From NCBI GenBank assembly GCA_964244615.1, contig CAXTJP010000005.1, positions 4,434 through 68,433 of the forward strand: a DNA stretch of 64,000 bases, given 5' to 3'. A program made the position numbers and the translations under genes. Source of the DNA: BOG-908 sp964244615 (GTDB lineage: Bacteria; Pseudomonadota; Alphaproteobacteria; Acetobacterales; Acetobacteraceae). The notes beneath the pieces were generated by a model. It did no database searches. It was not told where the DNA came from and saw nothing but the letters and a program-made list of their open reading frames with translations. Positions 34,611-44,590 of this stretch are shown one piece after another. Position 1 is the first letter of the stretch; each line of letters starts with the position of its first letter.

Positions 34611-34702
34611 GTCGTGCGAAGCGCGCTCCGCAGTCGTGCGAAGAGCGCGCTCCGCTGTCGTGCGAAGAGCGCGCTCCGCTGTCGTGCGAAGAGCGCTCCC
34701 GT
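34611..34702. repeat. Short tandem repeat, about four 22-24-bp units
   Basis: Units share GTCGTGCGAAGAGCGCGCTC followed by CGCT. The first lacks two bases, the two middle copies are identical, and the last is degenerate. They lie head-to-tail between the P450 stop and the 3' end of the convergent gene. Within each unit GAGCGCGCTC is self-complementary, so the transcript could fold. Confidence 0.85.
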
Positions 34703-35583
34703 CAGGCGGCGCGCATGTTCGGAATCAGCGTCTCGGCACCGGCCGCCTCGATCGCGGACGCGGTGAACACCACGATGCCTGAGGCGGGGGCCGGGCCGCG
34801 GGCGGCGAAGCGGCAGTCGCGATGCACGAACAGCAGGCGGTCGGGGCCGAAGCTGTAATCGATCCCGCCAGCCGGCGGCGCCGTCAACGGGGCGGACTCC
34901 AACCTGCGGCCGCCCAGATGCGAGCGCTCGTCCAGGCTGATCCGGCCGCGATCCTGGCTCCACAGCGCCATCACCGGAGCGTCGAAGCCGCCGACCTGGG
35001 CGATGTCCAGCACGCTCGCGACCGCGCTGCGCGTCAGGCGCATCTCCGACATCATCAGCAACCCCAGCATGTCGGACGCCGCGGTCTCGGGGTCGATACG
35101 GTGCGAGCTTGGCTCGCCGCCGCCGCGCTTGGTTATCCGCAGGCCGCGCTCGTAGGCGCCGACCGAGTGGATGGCGCGCAGAAAGTCATATTCCGGCTGC
35201 TCGAGCATGCCGCGGTCCATCAGCCAGGAGATGCTGCGCGTCTGTATGGCGCCGAGGTCCGGCGCGGCGGCGCCGTCGTCGCCGCTGCCCACGATCCGGC
35301 TGGTCTGCTGCAGCAGCGCCGCGTCCGACGATTGGAGCCGCACGATGAGCGCCCCCGGTGTCTCGCCCTCCGCCAGTACGACCGGGAAATCGAACCCGCA
35401 ATAGCCGTCACCGAGCTTGGCGTCGAGCAGGTCCTGTCGAAACCCGTCCACCGAGCCGGCCCCCACGCAGCGGTCGCCCACGAAGGCCAACACCGTCGTG
35501 CTCTTCAGCGGCTGTGATTCCGAGTGGATCCAGCCGACCACGCGAGAGTTCTTCGCGATTTCGATTGCGCCTCTGATCATCAC
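34702..35583 (-). CDS. Unknown protein with glycosyltransferase-associated N-terminal domain
   Basis: Protein of 293 aa. Residues about 1-85 (SRVVGWIHSESQPLKSTTVLAF..., GSVDGFRQDLLDAKLGDGYCGFDFPV) resemble the small beta domain often attached to polysaccharide glycosyltransferases in alphaproteobacteria. The rest is not recognised; it is rich in acidic and small residues, with FLRAIHSVGAYERGLRI and DYSFGPDRLLFVHRDCRF. No membrane segment is seen. It stands alone, convergent with the P450 operon across a tandem repeat. A role in surface carbohydrate handling is only a guess. Confidence 0.6.
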   Translation of the reverse strand: MMIRGAIEIAKNSRVVGWIHSESQPLKSTTVLAFVGDRCVGAGSVDGFRQDLLDAKLGDGYCGFDFPVVLAEGETPGALIVRLQSSDAALLQQTSRIVGSGDDGAAAPDLGAIQTRSISWLMDRGMLEQPEYDFLRAIHSVGAYERGLRITKRGGGEPSSHRIDPETAASDMLGLLMMSEMRLTRSAVASVLDIAQVGGFDAPVMALWSQDRGRISLDERSHLGGRRLESAPLTAPPAGGIDYSFGPDRLLFVHRDCRFAARGPAPASGIVVFTASAIEAAGAETLIPNMRAA

Positions 35584-35891
35584 GCCTCCGCAAAACTGCT
35601 TCCATCACACCCATCGCCCGCGATTGACACCCGCCGACCGCCATCACGCCGCGCCTCGTGGCCCCACGTGACACCGGTCGATGAGGGTCACCACCCGGCT
35701 TTCGGATCGCACCCTAGGTTGCCCGGACGACGCAACGCAACATAACTCGGCCGTTTGGTTGTTTCATTTTGCTGACATTTCTCGTCAAGCTGGATGCTCT
35801 TGGGGTAAACCACCAAGATTGGCATGCAATATCCTTGCCGAACTGCATGCCCAGGTAGTCTGAACCATTGCCCGCTCTTCGCCAGGCTTGC
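35584..35891. other. Intergenic region upstream of the glycosyltransferase-domain gene
   Basis: 308 bp between the start of the unknown protein gene and the 3' end of argG. It is more A/T-rich than its surroundings near 35740-35840 (GTTTGGTTGTTTCATTTTGC), where on the minus strand a TTGACG stands at a plausible promoter distance. An imperfect GTGAC...GTCAC inverted repeat lies at 35668-35691. I see no gene, and no clear terminator for argG. Confidence 0.4.
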
Positions 35892-37160
<1,269 letters not shown>

Positions 37161-37196
37161 GTGCTATCAGCTATCAGGGTTCCGGCGGCGGGTGCA

Positions 37197-37985
37197 GTGG
37201 GGCATCGACGTCGCCGCGACGCGCGCTCCATCCGATCTGGCACCAACACACTGGCAACCGAACCTCAACCTTTCGACGATGCGTCTTTCGTCTCGCGGCT
37301 GCAGAAGCTGCTGTCGATGCTGGCGTCCGAGCAGCCGGGCGAGGCCGATGTCGCGCGCCGCAAGCTGATCGAGCACCTGGCCCACCACCGCCTGTCGCTG
37401 AACGACGTGGCGGCGCGGCTGCGCGAACCGCAGCGGATGACGCCGGCGGGCGGCGGCGAGATGGGGCTGGAGCGCCAGCTTCACATCGCCCGCGTGGCCC
37501 GGCAGGAGGCGGAGTTCGACGTGCAGCGCGCCCGCCAGCGGGTGTTCGAGCTCAGCCGGTCGCTGCAGGAGGCGGGTTTCGACGTGGCGCGCGCGCAGCG
37601 CGGCCAGACGCGCGCCCGGCTGGTGGCGTCGGCCGGCTGGCTGCTGGCCGTGGTGGCGACCGCCTGGCTGATGGGCCAGGTGGTGCAGCGGCGCCAGGCC
37701 GCCGGCGAGCCCGCCGGCTCCAGCCAGGCGATGCTGCGGCCGACCGACCCGGACACCAACCTGCAGGCGCTGCACCCGACTCGGAGCGAGGCTATCGGCA
37801 CCGTGCTGGTGCAGGATTTGCCGGTGCGCCTGTCGCCGAACGACGAGGGCGAGATACGCGCCTTTCTCAACCGCGGCACCCGCGTGGTGCTCGAACGCCA
37901 GCAGCGCGTCGGCGTGCAGACCTGGCTGCTGATCCGCAGCATCTCGGGGTCGGGGTGGGTCAGAAGCGGCGACATCCTGCACTAG
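37197..37985 (+). CDS. Membrane-anchored protein with DUF2786-like and SH3 domains
   Basis: About 262 aa from GTG 37197. The start is uncertain: the conserved part begins with FVSRLQKLLSMLASEQPGEADVARRKL, and an ATG at 37317 would cut into it. Residues 40-90 look like a DUF2786-type helical domain. A coiled-coil-like stretch (ARQEAEFDVQRARQRVFELSRSLQ) follows, then one TM helix (SAGWLLAVVATAWLMGQVV), then a C-terminal bacterial SH3 domain (VLVQDLPVRLSPND...SGSGWVRSGDIL). It probably links a cytoplasmic module to a cell-wall-side SH3. The frame continues upstream antisense to argG, which is not coding. Confidence 0.65.
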   Translation: MGHRRRRDARSIRSGTNTLATEPQPFDDASFVSRLQKLLSMLASEQPGEADVARRKLIEHLAHHRLSLNDVAARLREPQRMTPAGGGEMGLERQLHIARVARQEAEFDVQRARQRVFELSRSLQEAGFDVARAQRGQTRARLVASAGWLLAVVATAWLMGQVVQRRQAAGEPAGSSQAMLRPTDPDTNLQALHPTRSEAIGTVLVQDLPVRLSPNDEGEIRAFLNRGTRVVLERQQRVGVQTWLLIRSISGSGWVRSGDILH

Positions 37986-38021
37986 GCCGTCACGGCGCCA
38001 GCTGTTACGCCCCCTCGCTCG

Positions 38022-38831
38022 TTACGGCTCGAGTGCTGCTTGGAGCGCTTTGAGCAGGGCCGCATGGTCCGTGCCGACGCCGGGCAGGATCCGGCCGTCG
38101 ATGCTTTGGATCGGGCGGACGCCCAGGCTGCTGGTGATGAAGGCGGCGTCCGCGGCTTTCAGGTCGGATTGGGTCAGGCGTCGTTCGACGGCCAGGCCGG
38201 CTTGCAGGATCAGGGCGCGGGCGATGCCGGGCAGGGCGCCGTCCTCTACGGGCGGGGTGACCAGGCGGCCCTCGATGAGCGCGAACAGGGTTCCGGCGCT
38301 CGTCTCGGCCACATGACCGGCGGTGTTGAGCAGGATCGCGTCGTCGGCGCCGCGCGCGGCGGCCTCCTGCCTGGCCAGGATGCTGTCCAGCGTGTTCGTG
38401 GACTTGATGCGCGACAGCGGTGAATGCTCGTTGCGCCTGGTGCAGGCCGCGACGATCACGTGGGCCGGCGGTGCGGCCGGGGGCAGGGCGGAGGCGGCGA
38501 TCAGCAGCGTCGCCTGGCCACCGGGGGCTGGCAGCAGGCCGCGCGGCGCTGGCCCACGGGTCAGCGTCAGCCGCAACGCGTGGTCCCCGTCTGCGGCGGC
38601 GCCGAGCACCGCGTCGATGCCGGCCAGGATGGCGGCCTCGTTCCACGGAACGGCGATGCCCAGCATCGCGGCCCCACCGCGCAGCCGCGCGAGGTGCCGC
38701 GGCGCGTGCCAGGCACGGTGCGCGGCCGCCCGCAGGGTCTCGTAGACGCCGTCACCCAGCAGCAGGCCGCGGTCGGCGGGGTCGATGCGTGCGTGGGCGG
38801 GATGGTGCAGGGCGCCGTTCAGCCAGATCAA
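38022..38831 (-). CDS. pabC: Aminodeoxychorismate lyase / class IV aminotransferase
   Basis: PLP enzyme of about 269 aa converting aminodeoxychorismate to p-aminobenzoate for folate. It has IDPADRGLLLGDGVYETLRA near the N-terminus, the PLP lysine in RIKSTNTLDSILA, and ETSAGTLFALI. The homologous N-terminus (IWLNGALHHPAHARID) begins at a TTG (38831); the frame upstream only translates the A/T hairpin repeat copy 3. It directly follows pabB in the same direction, so the two form a PABA operon. A D-amino-acid or branched-chain aminotransferase is the alternative, but the pabB context favours PabC. Confidence 0.85.
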   Translation of the reverse strand: MIWLNGALHHPAHARIDPADRGLLLGDGVYETLRAAAHRAWHAPRHLARLRGGAAMLGIAVPWNEAAILAGIDAVLGAAADGDHALRLTLTRGPAPRGLLPAPGGQATLLIAASALPPAAPPAHVIVAACTRRNEHSPLSRIKSTNTLDSILARQEAAARGADDAILLNTAGHVAETSAGTLFALIEGRLVTPPVEDGALPGIARALILQAGLAVERRLTQSDLKAADAAFITSSLGVRPIQSIDGRILPGVGTDHAALLKALQAALEP

Positions 38832-38837
38832 GGACGT

Positions 38838-38910
38838 CTGCTTTTTTGCAAAAAAGCAGCAAAAAACTCTTGGTCGTGCTGTCGCGGAGAGTTCTGCAAC
38901 GTTTCCCGCT
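38838..38910. repeat. Paired-hairpin repeat, copy 3 (one arm)
   Basis: A long A/T palindrome (GCTTTTTTGC...AAAAAAGC, 38838-38859) is followed by CAAAAAACTCTTGGTCGTGC and the core TGTCGCGGAGA, TCTGCAACGTT. The core closely resembles copy 1. The second hairpin is missing where pabB coding begins. The repeat fills the pabB-pabC gap. Confidence 0.75.
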
Positions 38911-40303
38911 AGCCCGACCATGGACCAAGCGCACGCAGCAGCGGCCGCACCTTCACCATCATCTCCTCGTATTCGCCTTCCGGGTCACTATCGGCCACGA
39001 TACCACCTCCCGCCTGGGCGATCACCTGGTCGGCCGTGACGGTCAGCGTGCGTATCGCCACGCTGCTGTCCATGGCGCCATCCCAGCCGAGCCAGGCGAT
39101 GGCGCCGCAATACGGCCCGCGCGGCGCCGGCTCGATCGCTTCGATGATCTGCATCGCACGGCGCTTCGGCGCGCCGGTGATCGAACCAGGAGGAAACGCC
39201 GCGCGCAGCAGGTCGGTGGCGGCGAGCCCGGGCCGCAGCACGCCGCGCACCGAGGAGACGAGGTGGTGGATCCGCGCGAAGCTTTCCAGCACGGCGAGTT
39301 CGGGCACGGCGATGCTGCCGATGGCGGCGACCCGGCCGATGTCGTGACGCAGCAGGTCGACGATCATCAGGTTCTCCGCGCGGTCCTTGCCGCTGGCCAG
39401 CAGCGCCAATGCCAGTCGCGCATCCTCCGCCTCGTCGCGGCCGCGCGGCCGGGTGCCCTTGATCGGCCGCGCCTCGATGTGGCCCGAGGCGCTCAGCCCG
39501 ACGAAGCGCTCGGGCGAGACGCTGGCCACGGCGATCCCCTGGCCGCAGCCGACATAGGCGCCGTACGGTGCCGCGTTGTCCGCGCGCAAGGCGAGGTGGA
39601 TGGACGCCGCCGAGGCGCCGGGTGGGCGGCGGGCGAGGAAGCGGGCGGTGATGTTGGCCTGGCAGATGTCGCCCGCCTCGATATAGGCGACCGTGCGGGC
39701 GATCCGTGCCTCGTGCACCGCCCGCGGCGTCTCCTCCCGCCAGCTCAGGGGTGCGACGGGTGGCGGCGCGGGCGCCCCGCGCGACAGCCTGGCCAGCACA
39801 GCATCGGCTCTCGCCCGCGCGCGCGCGGCCCGGGCCTGCAGGTTCTCCTCCGGCAGGCCGGAGGAGAGCAGCCAGGCCCGACGCTCGCGCCGGTCGAAGG
39901 CCAGCACCACGTCGTAGAGCGCGAAGCTCGCCTCTGGAAAGGCGAGCCCGCCTTGTGCACCGACGCCCTCCAGCCTTGCCCCTGCCTCGTAGCCGAGGAA
40001 ACCGACAGCACCGCCGAAGAAGGGCACCGGCGCATCGGGCCAGCCGAACCGGAACCGCTCCATCTCGACGCCCAGGGCGGCGAACGGGGAGGCGTTCGGG
40101 TCGTGCGGCACCAGCCTGAACGGCTCCACCGCCAGGGTGCTGTAGCGGGCGCGCCCCTCTTCGGGGCCTTGGCTGTCGAGCCAGGCGACGAACGGGTCCC
40201 CGGCCCAGCAGGCGAACGCAGTGGCCGGGTCCTGCCACGGCAGGGGAACGGCCAGGACCGGCCCCGTCCCGCGGGCACTGCCTGCCGGGCCCCCGTCAGA
40301 CAC
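38909..40303 (-). CDS. pabB: Aminodeoxychorismate synthase component I
   Basis: Chorismate-utilising enzyme of 464 aa that aminates chorismate in PABA synthesis. The catalytic lysine motif PIKGTRPRG, typical of PabB rather than TrpE, and the C-terminal FPPGSITGAPKRRAMQIIEAIEP are clear. The start is a GTG overlapping the SCO gene by 8 bp. A glutamine amidotransferase (PabA) partner is not adjacent. It is followed by pabC after the hairpin repeat. Confidence 0.93.
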   Translation of the reverse strand: MSDGGPAGSARGTGPVLAVPLPWQDPATAFACWAGDPFVAWLDSQGPEEGRARYSTLAVEPFRLVPHDPNASPFAALGVEMERFRFGWPDAPVPFFGGAVGFLGYEAGARLEGVGAQGGLAFPEASFALYDVVLAFDRRERRAWLLSSGLPEENLQARAARARARADAVLARLSRGAPAPPPVAPLSWREETPRAVHEARIARTVAYIEAGDICQANITARFLARRPPGASAASIHLALRADNAAPYGAYVGCGQGIAVASVSPERFVGLSASGHIEARPIKGTRPRGRDEAEDARLALALLASGKDRAENLMIVDLLRHDIGRVAAIGSIAVPELAVLESFARIHHLVSSVRGVLRPGLAATDLLRAAFPPGSITGAPKRRAMQIIEAIEPAPRGPYCGAIAWLGWDGAMDSSVAIRTLTVTADQVIAQAGGGIVADSDPEGEYEEMMVKVRPLLRALGPWSG

Positions 40304-40868
40304 CGAAACGTTGCAGGCGCCGGGCCAGCTCGGCGGGCGGGACAGCGTCGTCGAGCAGGCCCGCGAAGCTGCCGTCCGGCCGCATGACGTAGGTGATGCT
40401 GCTGTGGTCCATCGCGTAGTCGCCCCCCTTGAGGTCGTGGCGCCGCGCGTAGACGTGGAAGCTCTCCTCCACCGGCGCCAGCTCGGCCGCAGTGCCGGTC
40501 AGGCCCACGAACTCCGGCCCGAACGCGCGCGTGTAGGCGCCCATCACCGCGGGCGTGTCGCGCGCCGGATCGACGGTGACGAACAGCACGCGCACGTGCT
40601 GCCGAGACGCTGCGGGCAGCTTGTCGAGCGCCGCGCCGAGGTCGCCCAGCGTGGTCGGGCAGGCATCGGGGCAATGGGTGTAGCCGAAATAGACGAGGCG
40701 CCAGTTCCCGGCGAAATCCCGGTCGGTGACGTGACGGCCGCTGCCGTCGGTCAGCGCGAACGGGCCGCCGATCTCGGGCGCCGTCGGCTGCGCGCGCCAC
40801 ATCAGCGCAGCCCCGCCCGCCGCCAGCGCCAGGGCGCAGCCGGCCAGGCCGAGCACGGCCCGGTTCAT
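40296..40868 (-). CDS. SCO1/SenC family copper chaperone
   Basis: Protein of 190 aa with an N-terminal membrane anchor (residues 3-24) and a thioredoxin-like domain facing the periplasm. Copper ligands are C66 and C70 in FGYTHCPDACPTTL and a histidine in AMDHSSITYVM. It delivers copper to the Cu-A site of cytochrome oxidase or acts in redox sensing. Its start overlaps the PCu(A)C gene (ATGA), a common and meaningful pairing. Confidence 0.95.
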   Translation of the reverse strand: MNRAVLGLAGCALALAAGGAALMWRAQPTAPEIGGPFALTDGSGRHVTDRDFAGNWRLVYFGYTHCPDACPTTLGDLGAALDKLPAASRQHVRVLFVTVDPARDTPAVMGAYTRAFGPEFVGLTGTAAELAPVEESFHVYARRHDLKGGDYAMDHSSITYVMRPDGSFAGLLDDAVPPAELARRLQRFGV

Positions 40869-41308
40869 GGGCCGGGCGGCCCGGCCGAGCCGATCGGCAG
40901 CACCGGCACGCTTACATGCACGATGCCGGCATGCGCGAAATGCAGCGTCAGCCCGACATGGTCGCCGGCGCGCAGCCCGTGCTTCAGGCCCGTCAGCATC
41001 ACGTGCATGCCGCGCGGTTCCAGCCGGACCGTCCGCCCGGCCGGCAGTGCCAGGTCGTCCATGTCCGCCATGCCGGCCATGCCGCCCCGGACGGTCGACC
41101 GGTGCAGCATAGCGCCGGCGGCGTCATCGCTCGCGACCGCGGTCAGCGTGTCGCCGGCCGGGCTGGCGAGCGCGAAATACACCGCGGCCTCGTCCTGCAA
41201 CGGCGCCGTCGCGCGCGCCCAGGCGCCGCTCACCTGGACGCTGGGTGCGGCCGGCGTCGCAGCCGCCAGCAGGACCGAAGCGGCGGCAAGCCGGACGAGG
41301 CGCATCAT
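40865..41308 (-). CDS. PCu(A)C periplasmic copper chaperone
   Basis: Protein of 147 aa with a Sec signal (MMRLVRLAAASVLLAAATPA) and the copper motif H-x(n)-M...H-x-M seen in MLHRSTVRGGMAGM and RGMHVML. It delivers Cu(I) to oxidase assembly together with SCO proteins. It overlaps SCO downstream (ATGA) and the 2OG-Fe oxygenase upstream (ATGA). Confidence 0.93.
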   Translation of the reverse strand: MMRLVRLAAASVLLAAATPAAPSVQVSGAWARATAPLQDEAAVYFALASPAGDTLTAVASDDAAGAMLHRSTVRGGMAGMADMDDLALPAGRTVRLEPRGMHVMLTGLKHGLRAGDHVGLTLHFAHAGIVHVSVPVLPIGSAGPPGP

Positions 41309-42072
41309 TCCCGCCTGAAGGTCGCGACCAGCACGTCGCGATAGGCGGGCCGCCCCGGGTCGATCGGTTCGATCGCGGTCACGCCGTGATAGACGCGGCC
41401 GTCATCCACCAGGGCCGCCTCCATCGGTTTGGTCAGCGTGAAGCTGCCGACCAGCCGGCGCTGCAGATCGTGGATCGAGGTCTCGCCGCTGGCAACGTTC
41501 TCCCGCCGCACCAGCAGAACCAGCACCCAGTCCACGCCGTCGCGATGCAGCCCTTCCGGCGTGGGCTGCCCCGCCTCGCCCGGCCGCGCCTCGATGCGGA
41601 ACTGGTGCATCTCCACGTGCCAGGACGCAGGGCGTGTCGCGGCGTCGGTGCAGGCGTCGAACACGGTCAGGCAGGTGTCCAGGATGGCATGCAGGGCGGG
41701 GTGGGCTGCCACCGCCTCGGTCACCGGTTCGAACCAGCGCGCCAGGCCGCCGTTCAGCGCGTTGTAGTCGCGGCTCTGGTAGTGCGGCTGGTGCGGCTTG
41801 CGCCGGATCGCCGCGGCACTCGCCGAGAACGCGGCGTGCCGCCGCCGCCGGTAGCGCCCGCCATCGGCCATGTAGGTGTCGATGCCGAGGTCGTTCCAGC
41901 TATCGGCAAACCCGTCCCAGTCCGACAACCCGCGCTCGACGAGCAGCAGGCGCATGGCCGCCGCCTCTGCGTGCGCGAAGCCCTGCTCTGCCAGTGCCCC
42001 CTCGATGGCGCCCAGCGTCGCGGTCGGCGTTCCGGCGAGTGGCCGTTCCAGATGGTCGGACGCGGATGTCAA
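41305..42072 (-). CDS. 2OG-Fe dioxygenase family protein (2OG-Fe_Oxy_2 type)
   Basis: Protein of 255 aa beginning at TTG 42072, which overlaps the mscS stop as TTGA with GGGGAA upstream. The fold signature is HYQSRDYNALNGGLARWFEPV. The iron ligands are H and D in GLHRDGVDWV and a later H in GRVYHGVTAIEP, with the 2-oxoglutarate arginine in PAYRDVLVATF. The family includes free-amino-acid hydroxylases such as IDO. It overlaps the copper chaperone gene. The substrate is unknown; an amino acid or small peptide is likely. Confidence 0.88.
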   Translation of the reverse strand: MTSASDHLERPLAGTPTATLGAIEGALAEQGFAHAEAAAMRLLLVERGLSDWDGFADSWNDLGIDTYMADGGRYRRRRHAAFSASAAAIRRKPHQPHYQSRDYNALNGGLARWFEPVTEAVAAHPALHAILDTCLTVFDACTDAATRPASWHVEMHQFRIEARPGEAGQPTPEGLHRDGVDWVLVLLVRRENVASGETSIHDLQRRLVGSFTLTKPMEAALVDDGRVYHGVTAIEPIDPGRPAYRDVLVATFRRE

Positions 42073-44561
42073 TTCGTGTTCCCCAGGGCCGCCGGCGGCG
42101 GCGAATGTTCCAGCTGGCCGGACGGCATGGCGTGGGCGTCCTGCGTCGCCGGCCGCGCCGTGTCGGTCGCTATGTGGTTGTAGACGGTGGTGACGGGGGT
42201 TGCGATGCGCAAACCCTGCTCCTTGAACCGGATCGCCATGCGGCGGTTGAATTCGCGCTGCACCGCCCACCGGCCGGCATCGGTGCAGACGATCTGGCCC
42301 ACCACGGTCGCCACCCCGGCATCGAGCTTGTCCACGCCCCAGAGCTGCAGGTCGCTGCGCATCATGTCGGCAAAGCGCGGCTCGCCGCGCATCTCGCACG
42401 CGATGCCGGACAGCACCTCGCTCACCCGGTCGGTGTCCTCCTCGATCGGCACGTTCACGCTGACCGCCGCGTTGCCGATGCCGCGGTTGACGTTGGTGAC
42501 CGTCGAGACCGAGCTGAACGGGATGATGTGCACCGAGCCGTCACCCGCGCGCAGCCGCATGGTGCGGATCGACAGGTTCTCGACCGAGCCGGACAGCCCG
42601 GCCACCGTCACCCAGTCACCCACCTGCATCGCGTTCTCCAGCAGCAGGAAGATGCCGGTGATGAAGTCCTGCACCAGCTTCTGGCTGCCGAAGCCGATGG
42701 CCACGCCGAGGATGCCCGCGCCGGCCAGCAATGGGGCGATGTTGACGCCGATCTCGGACAGCGCGGTCAGCCCGAACACCAGCACCAGCGCCGTCAGCAG
42801 CGAGGTGCGCAGGATCGGCAGCAGCGTGCGCAGCCTGGCGGACTTGACCAGTTGGGCCTGCTCCGTCAGCCGCGCCACGTGCTGGTCCAGCCCGGCGTTC
42901 ACCGCCTCCCACACCACCAGCGCCAGGACGGCGGCGATCAGGATGGTGCCGCTGGCCGAGACGAGCCGGCCGCCCAGCGCGTTGGTGCGAAACCACACGA
43001 CCGTGTCGATGCCCCAGGCCTGCAGCAGAACGAGCCCGGCCGCAACGATCACCACGGTCGAGACGACGCGGCGCAGCAGCGGCAGGTAGCGGCCGGCGCG
43101 TTCCAGCCCCGGGTAATGGCGGCCGTTCCGGGAGCCGGCGCGCAGCGTGCGGTCCAGCCCGCCCAGCAGAACGACCGCGACCAGCCGCGCCCCGGCCAGC
43201 ACGCATACCGTCACCAGGAACAGGTGCCAGATGCGAACGTAGCCGTGCCGCACCTCGGCCGCCCAGACCAGCCACAGGCCCATGATGTAGAAAATGGCGA
43301 TCAGGTGCCACACCGAGGCGAGCCGGTTGCGCAGCTTGCCGCCGATGCCAGGCGAGGGACTGTGGCTGCGTATGCGGGCCGCCGCCGCGGCCCGGCACTG
43401 CAGCACCACGACCACCAGCATCAGGTGCACCACCAGGAACACCGCCTTGAGAAAGGCGTCGTTCGCCGGCGCCGGCAGCCCGAACAGCATCCCGATCTGC
43501 GAGGCGGCGGAGCCGAACGCGGCGACCGTGAACACCCGCCTGACCCAGACCACCGCGTAGGCGGCACCTGGGTCGCCGACATGGACCATGCGCAAAGTCG
43601 GCTGGTCGGGCGCGAACACCATGCGCGTCAGCGAGGTCGCGACCCGGCAGGTGGCATAGGCCAGGACGGCCGCCTGCAACACCGCCTGTCCGTGCGCGTC
43701 GGCCAGCAGCATGCCGGCATAGGCGACACCCAGGAACACGCCGAGCGGCAGCAGGTCCAGCACGAAGCAGAGCAGCACGAAGGGCAGCCGCTTGAACGCG
43801 CGCACCGTGCGGGCGAAGCGGCGGCGGCGCAGCACGTGCTCCACCTCCACCTCCTCGTGTTCCGTGGCTGCCTGTGCCGGCGCCGTTTCGTCGGCAGACA
43901 GGCCGGTCGAGGCGGCGCCTGGCACCGGCGGCACCAGCGCCGCGTTGTCGCGAGCTCGCGCCAGGTTCTCGATATGCGCGTCGGCCCGGGTTTGCGGCGC
44001 ATGGGTCAGCCCCGGTGCGGCCTCCGGCGCCTGGGCGGCGATGGCGCGCATCGGGCGGCGCAGCAACCGGCGGACGCCGAACTCGGCCAAGCCGGCCAGC
44101 ACCAGCACCAGCAGCAGGCGCCACGCTCCGTCGGCTGCGCGCGCGCGCAACGCGGGGTCCTGCAGCGTGCGCAGGGTGAACGCCCACACCGCCGGCAGGT
44201 CGCCCAGCACGTGGCCGAAGCTGGCCAGCTGCCCCGACAAGCTGCCGAGCCAGGTTGTGCCTTCGCGCAGCAGTTCGGCGCCCACGCTGTCCGGCGCGAG
44301 CTTCACCGGAGCCGCTGTCTTGGGCGCGGCGATGGCGCTGGCCTTGGTCATCGTCTCGAGCGTGGCGGTGAAGGCGGCGCGCTTCTGCGGATCGTTCAGC
44401 AGGTCGAGGACCTGCCTGGTCTCCGCGCGCGACAATGCCGGCTCGTCCGGCTTGGGCGCGGCGACCGGGGGGATGAGGGCGTGGGCTCCCTGTGCGCGGG
44501 ACGCGGGCGAGCCGAGCCCGAGGGCACCGAGTAACAGCGCCACCACGACGCAGGGGTGCAC
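42069..44561 (-). CDS. MscS-family mechanosensitive channel, large form
   Basis: Protein of about 830 aa. A signal peptide (HPCVVVALLLGALGLGSPASRAQG) precedes a periplasmic helical part, then about nine to ten membrane segments and a C-terminal MscS core. The core is LLAGAGILGVAIGFGSQKLVQDFITGIFLLLENAMQVGDWVTV (pore helix and beta domain). It acts as an osmotic release valve. The start is uncertain: GTG 44561 gives a clean signal peptide, while GTG 44597 would overlap the divergent HIG1 gene. It heads the run ending in pabC. Confidence 0.92.
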   Translation of the reverse strand: MHPCVVVALLLGALGLGSPASRAQGAHALIPPVAAPKPDEPALSRAETRQVLDLLNDPQKRAAFTATLETMTKASAIAAPKTAAPVKLAPDSVGAELLREGTTWLGSLSGQLASFGHVLGDLPAVWAFTLRTLQDPALRARAADGAWRLLLVLVLAGLAEFGVRRLLRRPMRAIAAQAPEAAPGLTHAPQTRADAHIENLARARDNAALVPPVPGAASTGLSADETAPAQAATEHEEVEVEHVLRRRRFARTVRAFKRLPFVLLCFVLDLLPLGVFLGVAYAGMLLADAHGQAVLQAAVLAYATCRVATSLTRMVFAPDQPTLRMVHVGDPGAAYAVVWVRRVFTVAAFGSAASQIGMLFGLPAPANDAFLKAVFLVVHLMLVVVVLQCRAAAAARIRSHSPSPGIGGKLRNRLASVWHLIAIFYIMGLWLVWAAEVRHGYVRIWHLFLVTVCVLAGARLVAVVLLGGLDRTLRAGSRNGRHYPGLERAGRYLPLLRRVVSTVVIVAAGLVLLQAWGIDTVVWFRTNALGGRLVSASGTILIAAVLALVVWEAVNAGLDQHVARLTEQAQLVKSARLRTLLPILRTSLLTALVLVFGLTALSEIGVNIAPLLAGAGILGVAIGFGSQKLVQDFITGIFLLLENAMQVGDWVTVAGLSGSVENLSIRTMRLRAGDGSVHIIPFSSVSTVTNVNRGIGNAAVSVNVPIEEDTDRVSEVLSGIACEMRGEPRFADMMRSDLQLWGVDKLDAGVATVVGQIVCTDAGRWAVQREFNRRMAIRFKEQGLRIATPVTTVYNHIATDTARPATQDAHAMPSGQLEHSPPPAALGNTN

Positions 44562-44590
44562 AAGCGGCGGGCGGACCTTATGTCGGGCAC

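Noticed and set aside
34611..34702. Possible CRISPR array
   Set aside because: Units are 22-24 bp head-to-tail without spacers, and no cas gene is in the window.
41634..44534. 966-codon plus-strand open frame opposite mscS
   Set aside because: Arg/Gln/His-rich translation with no motif; shadow of mscS.
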